A stretch of DNA of 64,000 nt from JBCCCJ01 sp039029315 (lineage in GTDB: Bacteria > Bacteroidota > Bacteroidia > J057). Numbering within the stretch: position 1 is the stretch's first letter; every line of letters starts with the position of its first letter. The stretch lies in assembly GCA_039029315.1 (NCBI GenBank), contig JBCCGK010000009.1:110810-174809 (forward strand). The letters run 5' to 3'. A model generated the notes under the pieces. That model was not told the origin of the DNA. It saw only the letters and a program-made list of their open reading frames with translations, and did not search any database. The translations under genes were made by a program, and so were the position numbers. Positions 26,426 to 35,556 of this stretch are shown piece after piece.

Positions 26426-29065
26426 TTATCTGCTGATGATCAGCCGCTGTGTCCAGGGTCGAAATCCCTCCTGAATAATCCGAACCATATAGATGCCATC
26501 AGCATGAGCACTTAAGTCAAGCTGTAGGACTTGGTTGGGCTGGGTAGGAGCCATACTGGATTCGATCAGAATTCTTCCCTGAAGATCCATCACTGTGATT
26601 TGGCTGGTCTGATCAAGTTGCGGGAGTTCCAGGAAAGTTGTGCCTTGGCTGGGATTGGGATAGAGTTTGGCAGACAGGCTCGGCAATGAAGCATCAACAC
26701 CATCTGTAGAATCTGCCATCATAAATTCAAATGGATCTGATAGCCCTGAACAACCATTAGAGGAAAGCACTTTGACCACATACCATCCATTTTGAGTAGG
26801 AAGAAAGCTAGGATTGCTTGATAGGGAAGAATCCAATCCATCCAGCATCCAGGAGTAGTTGGCATATGTAGACAGTGTGTACAGTGTGTCCAGTCCTGAT
26901 TGAGAAATGATAGGAGAAGGATTGGCTAGTTCGTAGATATGAAGAACTTCTGAACTGGAAGTACAGCCATGCGTATTGCCGACTACAATTTGATAGGCAC
27001 CGCCCAAGGTAATGAAAAGGCTATCAACGGTTGCCATGGGAATGCTTGTAAAATCCTTGAACCATTGGACAGATAAACCAGATTCCGGCATTGCCCAGTC
27101 GATCACAAGGCTCTCCCCTTCACACAGACTGCTATCACCTCCATCCACTCCAATCAATGGAGTCATAGGACTAGGCTGAATATGGATTGAAACAGTATCA
27201 GATACACTGCTACATTGACCCGCACTACTGACCTGCAAATGGTAGATGCCAGAGCTTGAGGCCAGGTATTGCTGTTGGATAGCTCCGCTAATCGGAAGGT
27301 CGTCCCGAAACCACTGATAACTCACATTTGTTGCAGTTGTCATCAGAGAGGCAGCATCCCCTTCACAGAGAGGTTTGGGAGCATTCAACTGCACCAGTGG
27401 GATGGGCGGTGCGACCCCAAACTGCAAGTCAAAAGGAGCTGAGATCTTTTGACAAAAATTGCTATTGATGGCTACCACCTGATATGACCCACTTTGCGTA
27501 GCATTCAGACTGTTGTTCGTTGAACCTGGAAGATCAGTCCCATTGAGTTGCCATTGGTAGAAGATGCCTGAATCTGCTTGAAAACTCAACAAAGCTGAAC
27601 TCCCCTGACAGGGCATCATTGAGGGGCCCGAAAGGGTCGGAGCCTGTGGAGACGTGCTTGTTGTGACCTGAATGCTTTGAGATGTATCCCCGCCGCAACT
27701 TGACAGCCAGGTCAAATGGTAATTTCCAGCCTGTGTCACAAGCAGATCAGGTCCTGTTGCGCCAGATATCAGTTGACTTCCATTGTACCAACGATATGTG
27801 ACAGAAGCATTCGTGGGAACAACTGGTGCTTCTAAGATCAGACTATCACCCTGGCAGAGAATCTGATTCCCTTGAGGAGAGATAAATAAGGGATCATTGG
27901 GAAAAAAGCTGATATTGCGTGTATTGGTTGATCCTTCGCACCAGTGAAGCCCAACTTTGGCGTGATAACTTCCACTCTCTGTTATGCTTAAGATATGTGA
28001 AGTCTCTCCGATCAGCATAACACTGTCTTTGTACCATTGGGTATAGAAGGGAGCATTTCCATAGCTTTGACTGATCGTCAGATTCACTGTATCCCCTTCG
28101 CAAAAGTCCGATGGATTTCCGGCTCCACTACTGATATTTATAGTCGGAGGCACGCCCATCGAAACCACAGAAAAGGGGCCTGATGTTGGTTGGCAACCAC
28201 CATTTGGATCAATCGCTACGACCGAATACATATTGGAGGAATAAAAATTACTGCCGAAAGACATAGAAGCCGTCAAACTATCGTCCACAGCATTGTTAAT
28301 TGGATTTCCATTTTGATACCACTGATAGCTAAGACCAGTATCCGATTGTGCTACGAGCGTAAACGACTCTCCGAAACACACTGTATCTGGTCCTGCAATC
28401 ACAGGAAGATTTGGCCCATTCAGAGCAATGATATTCCTTGAATATGGACTGAGCAAAATGCTGTCAATTACCCAACTGACTGTCATATTGTTATTGCTAT
28501 ATGAGCCACTGCCCCCAGGAATCGTCAATACAAAAGAGCTGATAAAGTCATTCGCCCCAACCAGATCATAGTCATATACTTTCACAGTATAGCTTTGTAA
28601 TCCAAGACGACGATTGAGATGCTGTGTATATGGCAAAGAGGAAATATTGGTACTGCCTTGACTTGAATTGAAGTTATGCTGATTGGAAGATTGCCCATTG
28701 ACCGAAATGAAAGGATCGACCTTAGTATCCCAGGGAAAATCATACCAGGTAGACTGCCTAAGATAGTGATAGGTGAATGACTTCAGCACATAGACAAATG
28801 AATCGCCATTCATGCTTAAAGTAGCTGTAAAAGTATCTGCTGAGGCATAGGCATGTTGAGTATGTGTGGGACTGGTGTCAAATTGTCCATCCCCAAATTG
28901 CCAATCATATGTATATCCATACAAATTGGGACAAAGGTTTGTAAAATCTACTGTGTCACCTATACAGGTCAAGGTGTCAGAAGGTGTAAAAAGGACCTGA
29001 CTACTCTGGGCCTGAATACTGAGGTAACAAATGAATCCGATTGTACAAGAAAGAATAGATTTCAT
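26426..29065 (-). CDS. T9SS-exported PKD/Ig-like repeat protein, paralogue B
   Basis: An 879-residue protein with signal peptide (MKSILSCTIGFICYLSIQAQ), a PKD-type domain (YTYDWQFGDGQFDTSPTHTQHAY), then repeated Ig-like units (SYQWYQNGNPIN, VTYRWYNGSQLIS, SYQWFRDDLPIS) and a T9SS sorting domain (LYPNPSQGTTFLELPQ..GIYMVRIIQEGFRPWTQRLII). It is colinear with the gene downstream along nearly its whole length; for example GNQILCQGDSLIL here versus GNQILCQGDTFVL there. The Gly/Ser/Gln composition and many Cys pairs in Ig units fit an extracellular adhesin. Confidence 0.88.
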   Translation of the reverse strand: MKSILSCTIGFICYLSIQAQSSQVLFTPSDTLTCIGDTVDFTNLCPNLYGYTYDWQFGDGQFDTSPTHTQHAYASADTFTATLSMNGDSFVYVLKSFTYHYLRQSTWYDFPWDTKVDPFISVNGQSSNQHNFNSSQGSTNISSLPYTQHLNRRLGLQSYTVKVYDYDLVGANDFISSFVLTIPGGSGSYSNNNMTVSWVIDSILLSPYSRNIIALNGPNLPVIAGPDTVCFGESFTLVAQSDTGLSYQWYQNGNPINNAVDDSLTASMSFGSNFYSSNMYSVVAIDPNGGCQPTSGPFSVVSMGVPPTINISSGAGNPSDFCEGDTVNLTISQSYGNAPFYTQWYKDSVMLIGETSHILSITESGSYHAKVGLHWCEGSTNTRNISFFPNDPLFISPQGNQILCQGDSLILEAPVVPTNASVTYRWYNGSQLISGATGPDLLVTQAGNYHLTWLSSCGGDTSQSIQVTTSTSPQAPTLSGPSMMPCQGSSALLSFQADSGIFYQWQLNGTDLPGSTNNSLNATQSGSYQVVAINSNFCQKISAPFDLQFGVAPPIPLVQLNAPKPLCEGDAASLMTTATNVSYQWFRDDLPISGAIQQQYLASSSGIYHLQVSSAGQCSSVSDTVSIHIQPSPMTPLIGVDGGDSSLCEGESLVIDWAMPESGLSVQWFKDFTSIPMATVDSLFITLGGAYQIVVGNTHGCTSSSEVLHIYELANPSPIISQSGLDTLYTLSTYANYSWMLDGLDSSLSSNPSFLPTQNGWYVVKVLSSNGCSGLSDPFEFMMADSTDGVDASLPSLSAKLYPNPSQGTTFLELPQLDQTSQITVMDLQGRILIESSMAPTQPNQVLQLDLSAHADGIYMVRIIQEGFRPWTQRLIISR

Positions 29066-29393
29066 TGTGTTAGTATGAAAAGGTGGATGAAATATCAGGG
29101 AAAAAAGAGATAAATGTCTCCTGTCATGCCATGAAGGGAGATTCAGGCAATATCAGCCAGGTAAGACCTGATCGATTGGAATCAATGAAAATCAAATGTA
29201 GATGGTGGGTGAACAACTCTACTTTCGTTTCATTCTCATGGTCAATCTGTTTGACAATTCGAGATAGTAATCATTGTTTAGTGTATGGACATGAAGAATC
29301 TCGATACAATGTTATAAGATCACCGTTCAATGATCCACCTGAAATGATCCATGAGGGGAAATGAGGGGATAGTTGGGATAATTGGGCGAATGG

Positions 29394-29768
29394 TTACTTT
29401 TTCCATTTGGGTCCGCGATATGGCGTGACATCGTCCAACAACAAAGCTTCTTGTATCACTTCATACACAGCTTCCTCCGGGATCTCGGAGACACTTCCCA
29501 GTTCGATCCCTGCTACCTGCGTCCGATCCTTGAAATCAAGCACACCTTGTTCATTCGACAATTCATTGGCACGAATGAAGCAGACTTCAATTCGATCACC
29601 CTTTTTAGGACTTAAATAACAAATCCAGCTTTTGCGATAGTAAAAAGGAACCCTGTATCGAATTTTGGCAGTCACATGGGGTTGACTGCACAGCAATTCA
29701 TGGAAGTACAGCATCAACTCCCGTTGATTATCTTCCAATTCATAGATAAATGCTTCCACTTCATGCAT
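29394..29768 (-). CDS. DUF1801 (YdhG-like) protein
   Basis: A 124-residue protein of the DUF1801 family, recognised by the pattern KIRYRVPFYYRKSWICYLSPKKGDRIEVCFIRANELSN and the final half with AVYEVIQEALLLDD. Structures of this fold are known but the function is not. No signal peptide. The 328-bp gap between it and the upstream start at 29066 holds no supported gene, and it stands alone on the minus strand. Confidence 0.8.
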   Translation of the reverse strand: MHEVEAFIYELEDNQRELMLYFHELLCSQPHVTAKIRYRVPFYYRKSWICYLSPKKGDRIEVCFIRANELSNEQGVLDFKDRTQVAGIELGSVSEIPEEAVYEVIQEALLLDDVTPYRGPKWKK

Positions 29769-30042
29769 GAATACCGGAATTATTGCTTAATTGATAAAAG
29801 AAAGAGCAATGATCCAGAATAGTTATTGTAATTGCAAAAGAAATTAGCATATTGTGAAGGGAGGAATGGAGATAAGGGTGTGCTGATAAGCCTTGAATGT
29901 ATGAGGATTTTAGGATAAACATATATCTCCAAACGGTTCAAAATACCCAATTCAACAATGCCGAACCCTTGGTTCATTATTCCCATTCTCACAAATCAAC
30001 CAACCATCCTTCCCTACTCACTTATTAACTAACTAACCAACA

Positions 30043-30519
30043 ATGAAACAGTATCGAATTGAAATCAAATGGGCGGTCATTTTTACAGTCGTAGCACTCC
30101 TTTGGATGGTATTCGAGCGAATGATGGGGTGGCATGATGAACTGATTGCCAAACACGCCACCTATACCAATTTCTTCTCCATTGTAGCCATTGCCGTTTT
30201 TGTATTCGCTTTGATAGATAAGCGCAACAACTTCTATGGAGGAAAAATGACCTACAAGCAAGGATTTATGTCTGGCTTGATCATCAGTGTCATCATCGCG
30301 CTTCTGACCCCCTTATCCCAATGGATTACGAGCACCATGATTACGCCCGACTATTTCACCAATGCCATCAACTATGCAGTGGAAAGTGGGCAATCCACAC
30401 AGGAGCAGGCAGAAGCAACCTTCAATTTGGGGTCCTATATAATGGCGGCTACCTTGTTCGGATTCATCGCAGGGGTGCTCACCACCGCGATTGTGGCTAT
30501 ATTTGTCAGGAAATCCTGA
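30043..30519 (+). CDS. DUF4199 membrane protein
   Basis: A 158-residue protein with four predicted membrane helices (KWAVIFTVVALLWMVFERM, YTNFFSIVAIAVFVFALID, MSGLIISVIIALLTPLSQWI, IMAATLFGFIAGVLTTAIVAIF). The KMTYKQGFMSGLIISVI segment after helix 2 marks the Bacteroidota-specific DUF4199 family, whose function is unknown. Followed 34 bp later by the Toprim gene on the same strand. Confidence 0.85.
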   Translation: MKQYRIEIKWAVIFTVVALLWMVFERMMGWHDELIAKHATYTNFFSIVAIAVFVFALIDKRNNFYGGKMTYKQGFMSGLIISVIIALLTPLSQWITSTMITPDYFTNAINYAVESGQSTQEQAEATFNLGSYIMAATLFGFIAGVLTTAIVAIFVRKS

Positions 30520-30553
30520 TTCTTATCCTTATTCGCTGAATTTTTCTTGCCGC

Positions 30554-31726
30554 ATGTCATTCGATGAATACAAACAAAAGATAGATCTGATTGACTTTGC
30601 GCAAAGAGAGTATGGATTTCGGATCAATCCCCGAAAATCCACCAAGCGCCATGTGGTACTCGTCGGTCAGGATGAGTTTGAACGCATCATTGTCAGCCGA
30701 AACCAGGAAACAGGATATTATTGGTATTTCAATCCACATGATGCCCACGACAAGGGATCTATAATTGACTTCGTATACCAACGGGTTCAATCTGATTGGC
30801 AACAAGTGAGAACAGTTCTTGATGCCTACCTATCCCAGCCAAAGACCGCTCTCGAACCTTCTATGCTACCTCCTCAGAAAAAAGGTGAGGAAATTCCCTC
30901 CTTTGATCTGAAGCCCTACACAGATTTGACCTATCTATTGCAACGGGGGCTGAGTGAGAAAACATTGAGGGACCCGTTATTTGACCAACGGATATTCAAT
31001 ACCCTTCATATCGGGAAGCGGGGACAACAATTCGTCAACACTGCCTTCCCTTGCTTTAATCTGGATGGGGACATCCTCGGCCTGGAAGTCAAAAATGCGA
31101 ACTATACCGGACACGCCCTGAATTCCCGCAAATCTGAAGCCTGCTGGATGTCCAGATATGAGCAGTTGGAGCTTCCCATTTCAGACTGTGTGCTGACAGA
31201 AGGAGCCATAGATGCCTTATCCTTTCATCAACTATTTCCTCCGCAAGGGTCCAGGATATATATCAGTAGTGGGGGAATGGTGACCGAAGGCCAAATGCAC
31301 CTTATCCAGCAACTCATCAACAAGTTACACCCTCAACAACTGATACTGGCCATGGACAACGATCTGGCAGGGATGCGGTACAATATTCAGTTGTTGGGAA
31401 GGCTGAGGAAGCAAGGACAATCCTATTCATTTTCCTCAAATCTGAATCTTGAAAGCCAGGATTGGTGCAAGTTGACGCTGGAGTTTGCCACAAAGAGTTC
31501 TGAATTGATTCGAGCAGCTATTCTGGGAATGTGGCCACAAACTGACTCAGTGATCGTGGAGCCATCTCCCGCCCTATCTGCTACATCCCAAATTCGTTTC
31601 AAACATGATAGAGCCCATCTTCAGATGGTAGAAGATCGATTGCTCCGTTTGCGCAATCATCAGAATTGGATCAGGATTCAGCGAGCTTCCCGAAAAGATT
31701 TTAATGAGGATTTGGGAATTCTCTAG
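30554..31726 (+). CDS. Toprim-domain DNA primase-like protein
   Basis: A 390-residue protein from ATG 30554, where the conserved opening MSFDEYKQKIDLIDFAQREYG begins. Residues about 15-90 resemble the DUF3991-type region of plasmid mobilisation and primase proteins (HDKGSIIDFVYQ). A Toprim-like domain at about 205-310 carries the acidic glutamate in CVLTEGAIDALSF and the DxD motif in LAMDNDLAGMRYN. The C-terminal 100 residues are unassigned. In Bacteroidota such proteins are usually on plasmids and conjugative elements, which agrees with the Rep and ParA genes here. No relaxase or helicase gene is near it. Confidence 0.8.
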   Translation: MSFDEYKQKIDLIDFAQREYGFRINPRKSTKRHVVLVGQDEFERIIVSRNQETGYYWYFNPHDAHDKGSIIDFVYQRVQSDWQQVRTVLDAYLSQPKTALEPSMLPPQKKGEEIPSFDLKPYTDLTYLLQRGLSEKTLRDPLFDQRIFNTLHIGKRGQQFVNTAFPCFNLDGDILGLEVKNANYTGHALNSRKSEACWMSRYEQLELPISDCVLTEGAIDALSFHQLFPPQGSRIYISSGGMVTEGQMHLIQQLINKLHPQQLILAMDNDLAGMRYNIQLLGRLRKQGQSYSFSSNLNLESQDWCKLTLEFATKSSELIRAAILGMWPQTDSVIVEPSPALSATSQIRFKHDRAHLQMVEDRLLRLRNHQNWIRIQRASRKDFNEDLGIL

Positions 31727-31761
31727 GGGATTCCGTAGGTTTTGGCTCCAAAAATTTTTCT

Positions 31762-32820
31762 ATGACGACTCTAGCTCAATTGACTGAATCCTTCGAATTT
31801 CTGTGTTGGTTTACAGTTTTTTTGCTGGTTTGTTGGTTGGGCTATCGATCGTATGGGATTTTTTACAAAAAACGCAAGCGATTTTGGCTGTGGAAGGTCC
31901 GAAAGATGTATCTCCCCAAAGGTCTCAAAATGCTGACTGCCATCACCATGAGTAGCATGGTCTTAAGCGCCCCCGCTGTCCTATTGGTCTTGTCACCTTC
32001 CGGTCGCTTTGTAACCTCATTTACGACAGTTGTGTTGTTGTTCTCCATTCTGATTGTGGGAATCTTTGAACTGGGGTTGAGCCTGTCCATATCAGAGCGA
32101 TTGATGCGATTTGGGTGGAAAAAAGTTCTGGGATTTCTGATGTTGGCGATTTTGGGGGCAATTTTTTTCCCACTGAGTTTATCTGTGCCTGAATTCATGA
32201 CCAATCCTACTTTGGAAGAGGGATATGGATTGGAACTGCCGATAGATGGTACCTGGGCCGCCGGACATGCAGGGGAAAGCACCAAAGTGAACTATCACAG
32301 CGCGTATGTTTCTCAAAAATATGCAATTGACATGGTGAAGGTGGACGAAAATGCCTGTTTTTTTGAAGGAACAGGAACAGAAATAGAAGAGGTCTTTACT
32401 TTCAAGGCCAATATCTTCTCTCCTGTAGGGGGGACAATTGTACGACTTGTAGACAATCTGCCGAACAAGCCCATCTCTCTTGCACCGAATGATACCTTAA
32501 CTCCAGCGGGAAATCATGTAGTCATCGAGTTTGAACCGGAACGCTATGTTTTTCTTGCTCACCTTCATCCGGGAAGTTTGGCTGTGAGTCTGGGAGATAC
32601 CGTTGAGGCGGGGGACTTGATCGGCCTCGCAGGCAATTCCGGGAATACTTCCTGGCCGCATCTTCACATCCATATTCAGGATAGGCCAGAAATTGATTTT
32701 GAGGCAACTGCTTATCCATTTTATTTTCGAAATTTTCAGCATAAGCGTTGGTTAAGCTGGAATGATTCTGAGGAGGCCTATCTGCTCCGGAATGATTTGT
32801 TCCAACCCCTGGAGAATTGA
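31762..32820 (+). CDS. Membrane-anchored M23-family peptidase
   Basis: A 352-residue protein. About four membrane helices fill the first 135 residues (FLCWFTVFLLVCWLGY, MLTAITMSSMVLSAPAVLLVL, SFTTVVLLFSILIVGIFEL, VLGFLMLAILGAIFFPL). The rest is an M23/LytM-type fold: VYSPVGG-like turn at ANIFSPVGGTIVRLVDN, VFLAHLHPGSLAVSLGDTVEAGDLIGLAGNSG and the second metal-ligand motif HLHIHIQ. The first metal ligand (a His and Asp near YHSAYVSQKYAIDMVKV) is plausible but off-pattern. Probably a cell-wall endopeptidase or a non-hydrolytic relative at the membrane. Confidence 0.8.
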   Translation: MTTLAQLTESFEFLCWFTVFLLVCWLGYRSYGIFYKKRKRFWLWKVRKMYLPKGLKMLTAITMSSMVLSAPAVLLVLSPSGRFVTSFTTVVLLFSILIVGIFELGLSLSISERLMRFGWKKVLGFLMLAILGAIFFPLSLSVPEFMTNPTLEEGYGLELPIDGTWAAGHAGESTKVNYHSAYVSQKYAIDMVKVDENACFFEGTGTEIEEVFTFKANIFSPVGGTIVRLVDNLPNKPISLAPNDTLTPAGNHVVIEFEPERYVFLAHLHPGSLAVSLGDTVEAGDLIGLAGNSGNTSWPHLHIHIQDRPEIDFEATAYPFYFRNFQHKRWLSWNDSEEAYLLRNDLFQPLEN

Positions 32821-32975
32821 GCGGTTGGGAGCGGGCAATCTCATGGGGAGAGAGTCATGTATTCGTTCTTTATATGCACAAACATGCCCATGGCCAATTC
32901 TGACAATCCAAATATTTTTCATCTATATAGCTGAATCAACTCTTCTCCTTCAATACCAGTCTAACTCCTTTTGTG

Positions 32976-34271
32976 ATGAAACGTAGAACTTTTCTGCAAC
33001 ACTCTCTTACTGCAAGTGCAGCTTATTCTGCCCTCCCAATCTTGCCTGCATTGGGACGAACCCGAAAATATCGATTGGCGATTATCGGTTCGGGATGGTG
33101 GGGCATGAACATTCTTCGAGAAGCCATTGCCTTTGGGGACATCAAAGTAGTAGGGATGGCTGATGTAGATCGCCGAACCCTGGAAGCTGCGGCAAAGGAA
33201 GTCGAATCACTCAATGGGGACAAGCCCAAGTTGTATGCAGACTATCGAGACATGCTGCAAGCGGTCAAAGCGGAAATCGTGATCGTAGGAACTCCGGATC
33301 ACTGGCATGCCCTGAATGCCATCGAAGCTATTCAATCCGGGGCACATGTGTATTTGGAAAAGCCCATCAGCCATACCTTGAATGAAGGATTGGCCATTTT
33401 CAAAACCGCGCGCGAGTACGAACGAATAGTTCAGGTTGGGACCCACAGGCGTGTGTCTCCACACAACATCTCTGCAATGGAATTCCTGCGAGAAGGCAAG
33501 GTCGGTGACATCAGTATGGTCAAGTGCTTTGTCAATTATGGGGGGAAGGCTGACCAACCAACACCAGACAGTGAGGTGCCAGAAGGCCTGGATTGGGATA
33601 TGTGGTGTGGACCGGCTCCCAAGCTTCCATTCAACAGCAAAATTCACCCTAAAGGCTGGCGACAATTTCTGGAGTATGCCAATGGGCATATCGCAGACTG
33701 GGGCATCCATTGGTTTGACCAGGTGCTTTGGTGGACCGAAGAGCGATATCCCCGTTCAGTCTACTCTACAGGAGGACGATTTGTCAAGCAAGACAATACC
33801 ACCTCACCAGATACCCAAATGGCCATATTTGAGTTTGAATCCTTTACCTTACAGTGGGAAAACAAGCGTTGTGCCAAGAATGCCAATGAGGCTCACAATG
33901 TTGGCTGTTATTTTTATGGGACCGAGGGGACCCTACACCTGGGCTGGAGAGATGGGTGGACCTTTTATCCAAGCAATAACAATCGCTCCCCCATCCATGT
34001 AGATCCACAACTCAACAAGCCAGATGATCAAAACATCAAGGGGTTGTGGAAAGATTTTATGCAATCCATTGAGAATAATTCCCGGCCTGTCTGTGATATA
34101 GAGCATGGGTTTTTGGCGACCAATATGAGCCTCCTTGGCATGTTGTCCTACAAATTAGGACGGTCGGTAGACTGGGATGGAGAGGCCTATCGCATCATCG
34201 GAGATCCCGAAGCCAATGGCCTGTTGAAACGCGATTATCGCGGAGATTGGGAATATCCCGTTGTGAAATGA
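32976..34271 (+). CDS. Gfo/Idh/MocA-family oxidoreductase with Tat signal
   Basis: A 431-residue NAD(P)-dependent oxidoreductase. ATG 32976 is used (a GTG precedes it). The N terminus has a twin-arginine signal (KRRTFLQHSLTASAAYS), so it is exported folded with its cofactor. The Rossmann motif is IIGSGWWGMNIL, followed by DVDRRTLE; the catalytic-type motif is EKPISHTLNEG. Substrate recognition region includes GWRQFLEYANGHIADWGIHWFDQVLWWTE, typical of the secreted Bacteroidota group acting on sugars or glycoside derivatives. No close catabolic partner is adjacent. Confidence 0.9.
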   Translation: MKRRTFLQHSLTASAAYSALPILPALGRTRKYRLAIIGSGWWGMNILREAIAFGDIKVVGMADVDRRTLEAAAKEVESLNGDKPKLYADYRDMLQAVKAEIVIVGTPDHWHALNAIEAIQSGAHVYLEKPISHTLNEGLAIFKTAREYERIVQVGTHRRVSPHNISAMEFLREGKVGDISMVKCFVNYGGKADQPTPDSEVPEGLDWDMWCGPAPKLPFNSKIHPKGWRQFLEYANGHIADWGIHWFDQVLWWTEERYPRSVYSTGGRFVKQDNTTSPDTQMAIFEFESFTLQWENKRCAKNANEAHNVGCYFYGTEGTLHLGWRDGWTFYPSNNNRSPIHVDPQLNKPDDQNIKGLWKDFMQSIENNSRPVCDIEHGFLATNMSLLGMLSYKLGRSVDWDGEAYRIIGDPEANGLLKRDYRGDWEYPVVK

Positions 34272-34277
34272 TAGTGG

Positions 34278-35372
34278 TCAGGATTTTTTTAACACAGGAA
34301 GCTGTATAAGCCTTTCCTGACTACCAATGATGGTCACCATATACCATCCGGCGGGCTGTTGTTCCAGACTTAATTTATGTTGCATGACCCCCATGGGGAT
34401 GGATCCGTATTGAATCAGCTGACCAGTGACATTTCGAATCAAAAATGCAGATTGTTTCGATAGCGCTTCCTCAAACTCTATCAAAAATGATCCCTCTGTT
34501 GGATTGGGATAGAGCTTGATTGTTGTAGGAGGATGAGGGATAGCCCTTGCATTTCTTGCCTGTAAAGGCGGAGCAAGGGTAATCAATTTCATGCTTCCTG
34601 TGCCTGCAAGGGTAAATTCCAGATAAGAGGCCTGATTGTCTGCCAGACTGGGAGTTCGCGACAGCCACTCTTCTCCTTTTTTCTGCCATATCCTTAAATC
34701 AGTGGCTTGAAGTCCGTTTGATTCATGTGGAAGAAAATGAAATTGGAAGGTAGAAGACTTTAAGCTGGTATTCCCACCCTGAATTTTAAAAATGCGATTG
34801 ATGCTTGGTCCGGCAGGCGTTTGGTGGACAATATGTTTGCGGATGATGTTGATGACAACATGGGGATGGTCACTCTGGATGGTCAGCCCAATGTTGCCAT
34901 GCGTATTGGTACCTGTCTGGATATCATGAGCCTTCCATATTTCTCCAGAACCTGTGATATAGCTGCTATCACTTTCCCCAACGATCTGGCCGGTCGCCTG
35001 TCCCAGGGTGAGTCGATTGTCACCTAGATCAAGTGTGCCATGCTTCATCCACAGGGAGCCCTCGACCTGAATATTCTTCTCCAATACCAGGGCTGTCTGC
35101 GAAAGATTTACCGTCAAATTGTCAAAATTTGTCGATCTCTTTCCTCGAATGCGAATCGGATGGTTAGCTGAATCCTGGCTGAAGAGCACTGTTCCGCTTT
35201 CCATGATAAAATCTCCATCATTGAGCAGGGAGAGTTCCTTCAGAGAAATATCAGCTTGTTCATCAACAAAAACCAAAGCGTCCTTATCAATGAAAAATAC
35301 GGATTGATCCTGGCAGAAGGAAGAATTCAGCCAACAGAAGATGTATGCGATGACAAAGGCAACTAAACGCAT
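34278..35372 (-). CDS. T9SS-exported protein, unknown cargo domain
   Basis: A 364-residue protein from ATG 35372, which gives a signal peptide (MRLVAFVIAYIFCWLNSSFC). The body is made of beta-rich strands (LWMKHGTLDLGDNRLTLG, NIQVEGSLWMKHGT) that look like a repetitive adhesin or filamentous-haemagglutinin-type region, with no catalytic motif I recognise. The last 85 residues are a T9SS sorting domain (TIKLYPNPTEGSFLIEFEE..GWYMVTIIGSQERLIQLPVL). It is convergent to the oxidoreductase gene and its stop lies 6 bp beyond that gene's stop. Confidence 0.75.
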   Translation of the reverse strand: MRLVAFVIAYIFCWLNSSFCQDQSVFFIDKDALVFVDEQADISLKELSLLNDGDFIMESGTVLFSQDSANHPIRIRGKRSTNFDNLTVNLSQTALVLEKNIQVEGSLWMKHGTLDLGDNRLTLGQATGQIVGESDSSYITGSGEIWKAHDIQTGTNTHGNIGLTIQSDHPHVVINIIRKHIVHQTPAGPSINRIFKIQGGNTSLKSSTFQFHFLPHESNGLQATDLRIWQKKGEEWLSRTPSLADNQASYLEFTLAGTGSMKLITLAPPLQARNARAIPHPPTTIKLYPNPTEGSFLIEFEEALSKQSAFLIRNVTGQLIQYGSIPMGVMQHKLSLEQQPAGWYMVTIIGSQERLIQLPVLKKS

Positions 35373-35556
35373 ATGAAAGATAATGTAAATGGAATCAAGA
35401 ACATTCCGATAAGTAATATACGAGTATTTGAATGATATGCGAATTGTAAAATTTGGCACAATGGATAAGTGGATGTAAGGCGCGAAGAAGAATGCCTTTT
35501 TTATTCCGAAATATTGAAATTATGTTTGGGGGAATTCTCTCCGTAATTTCCAATAA

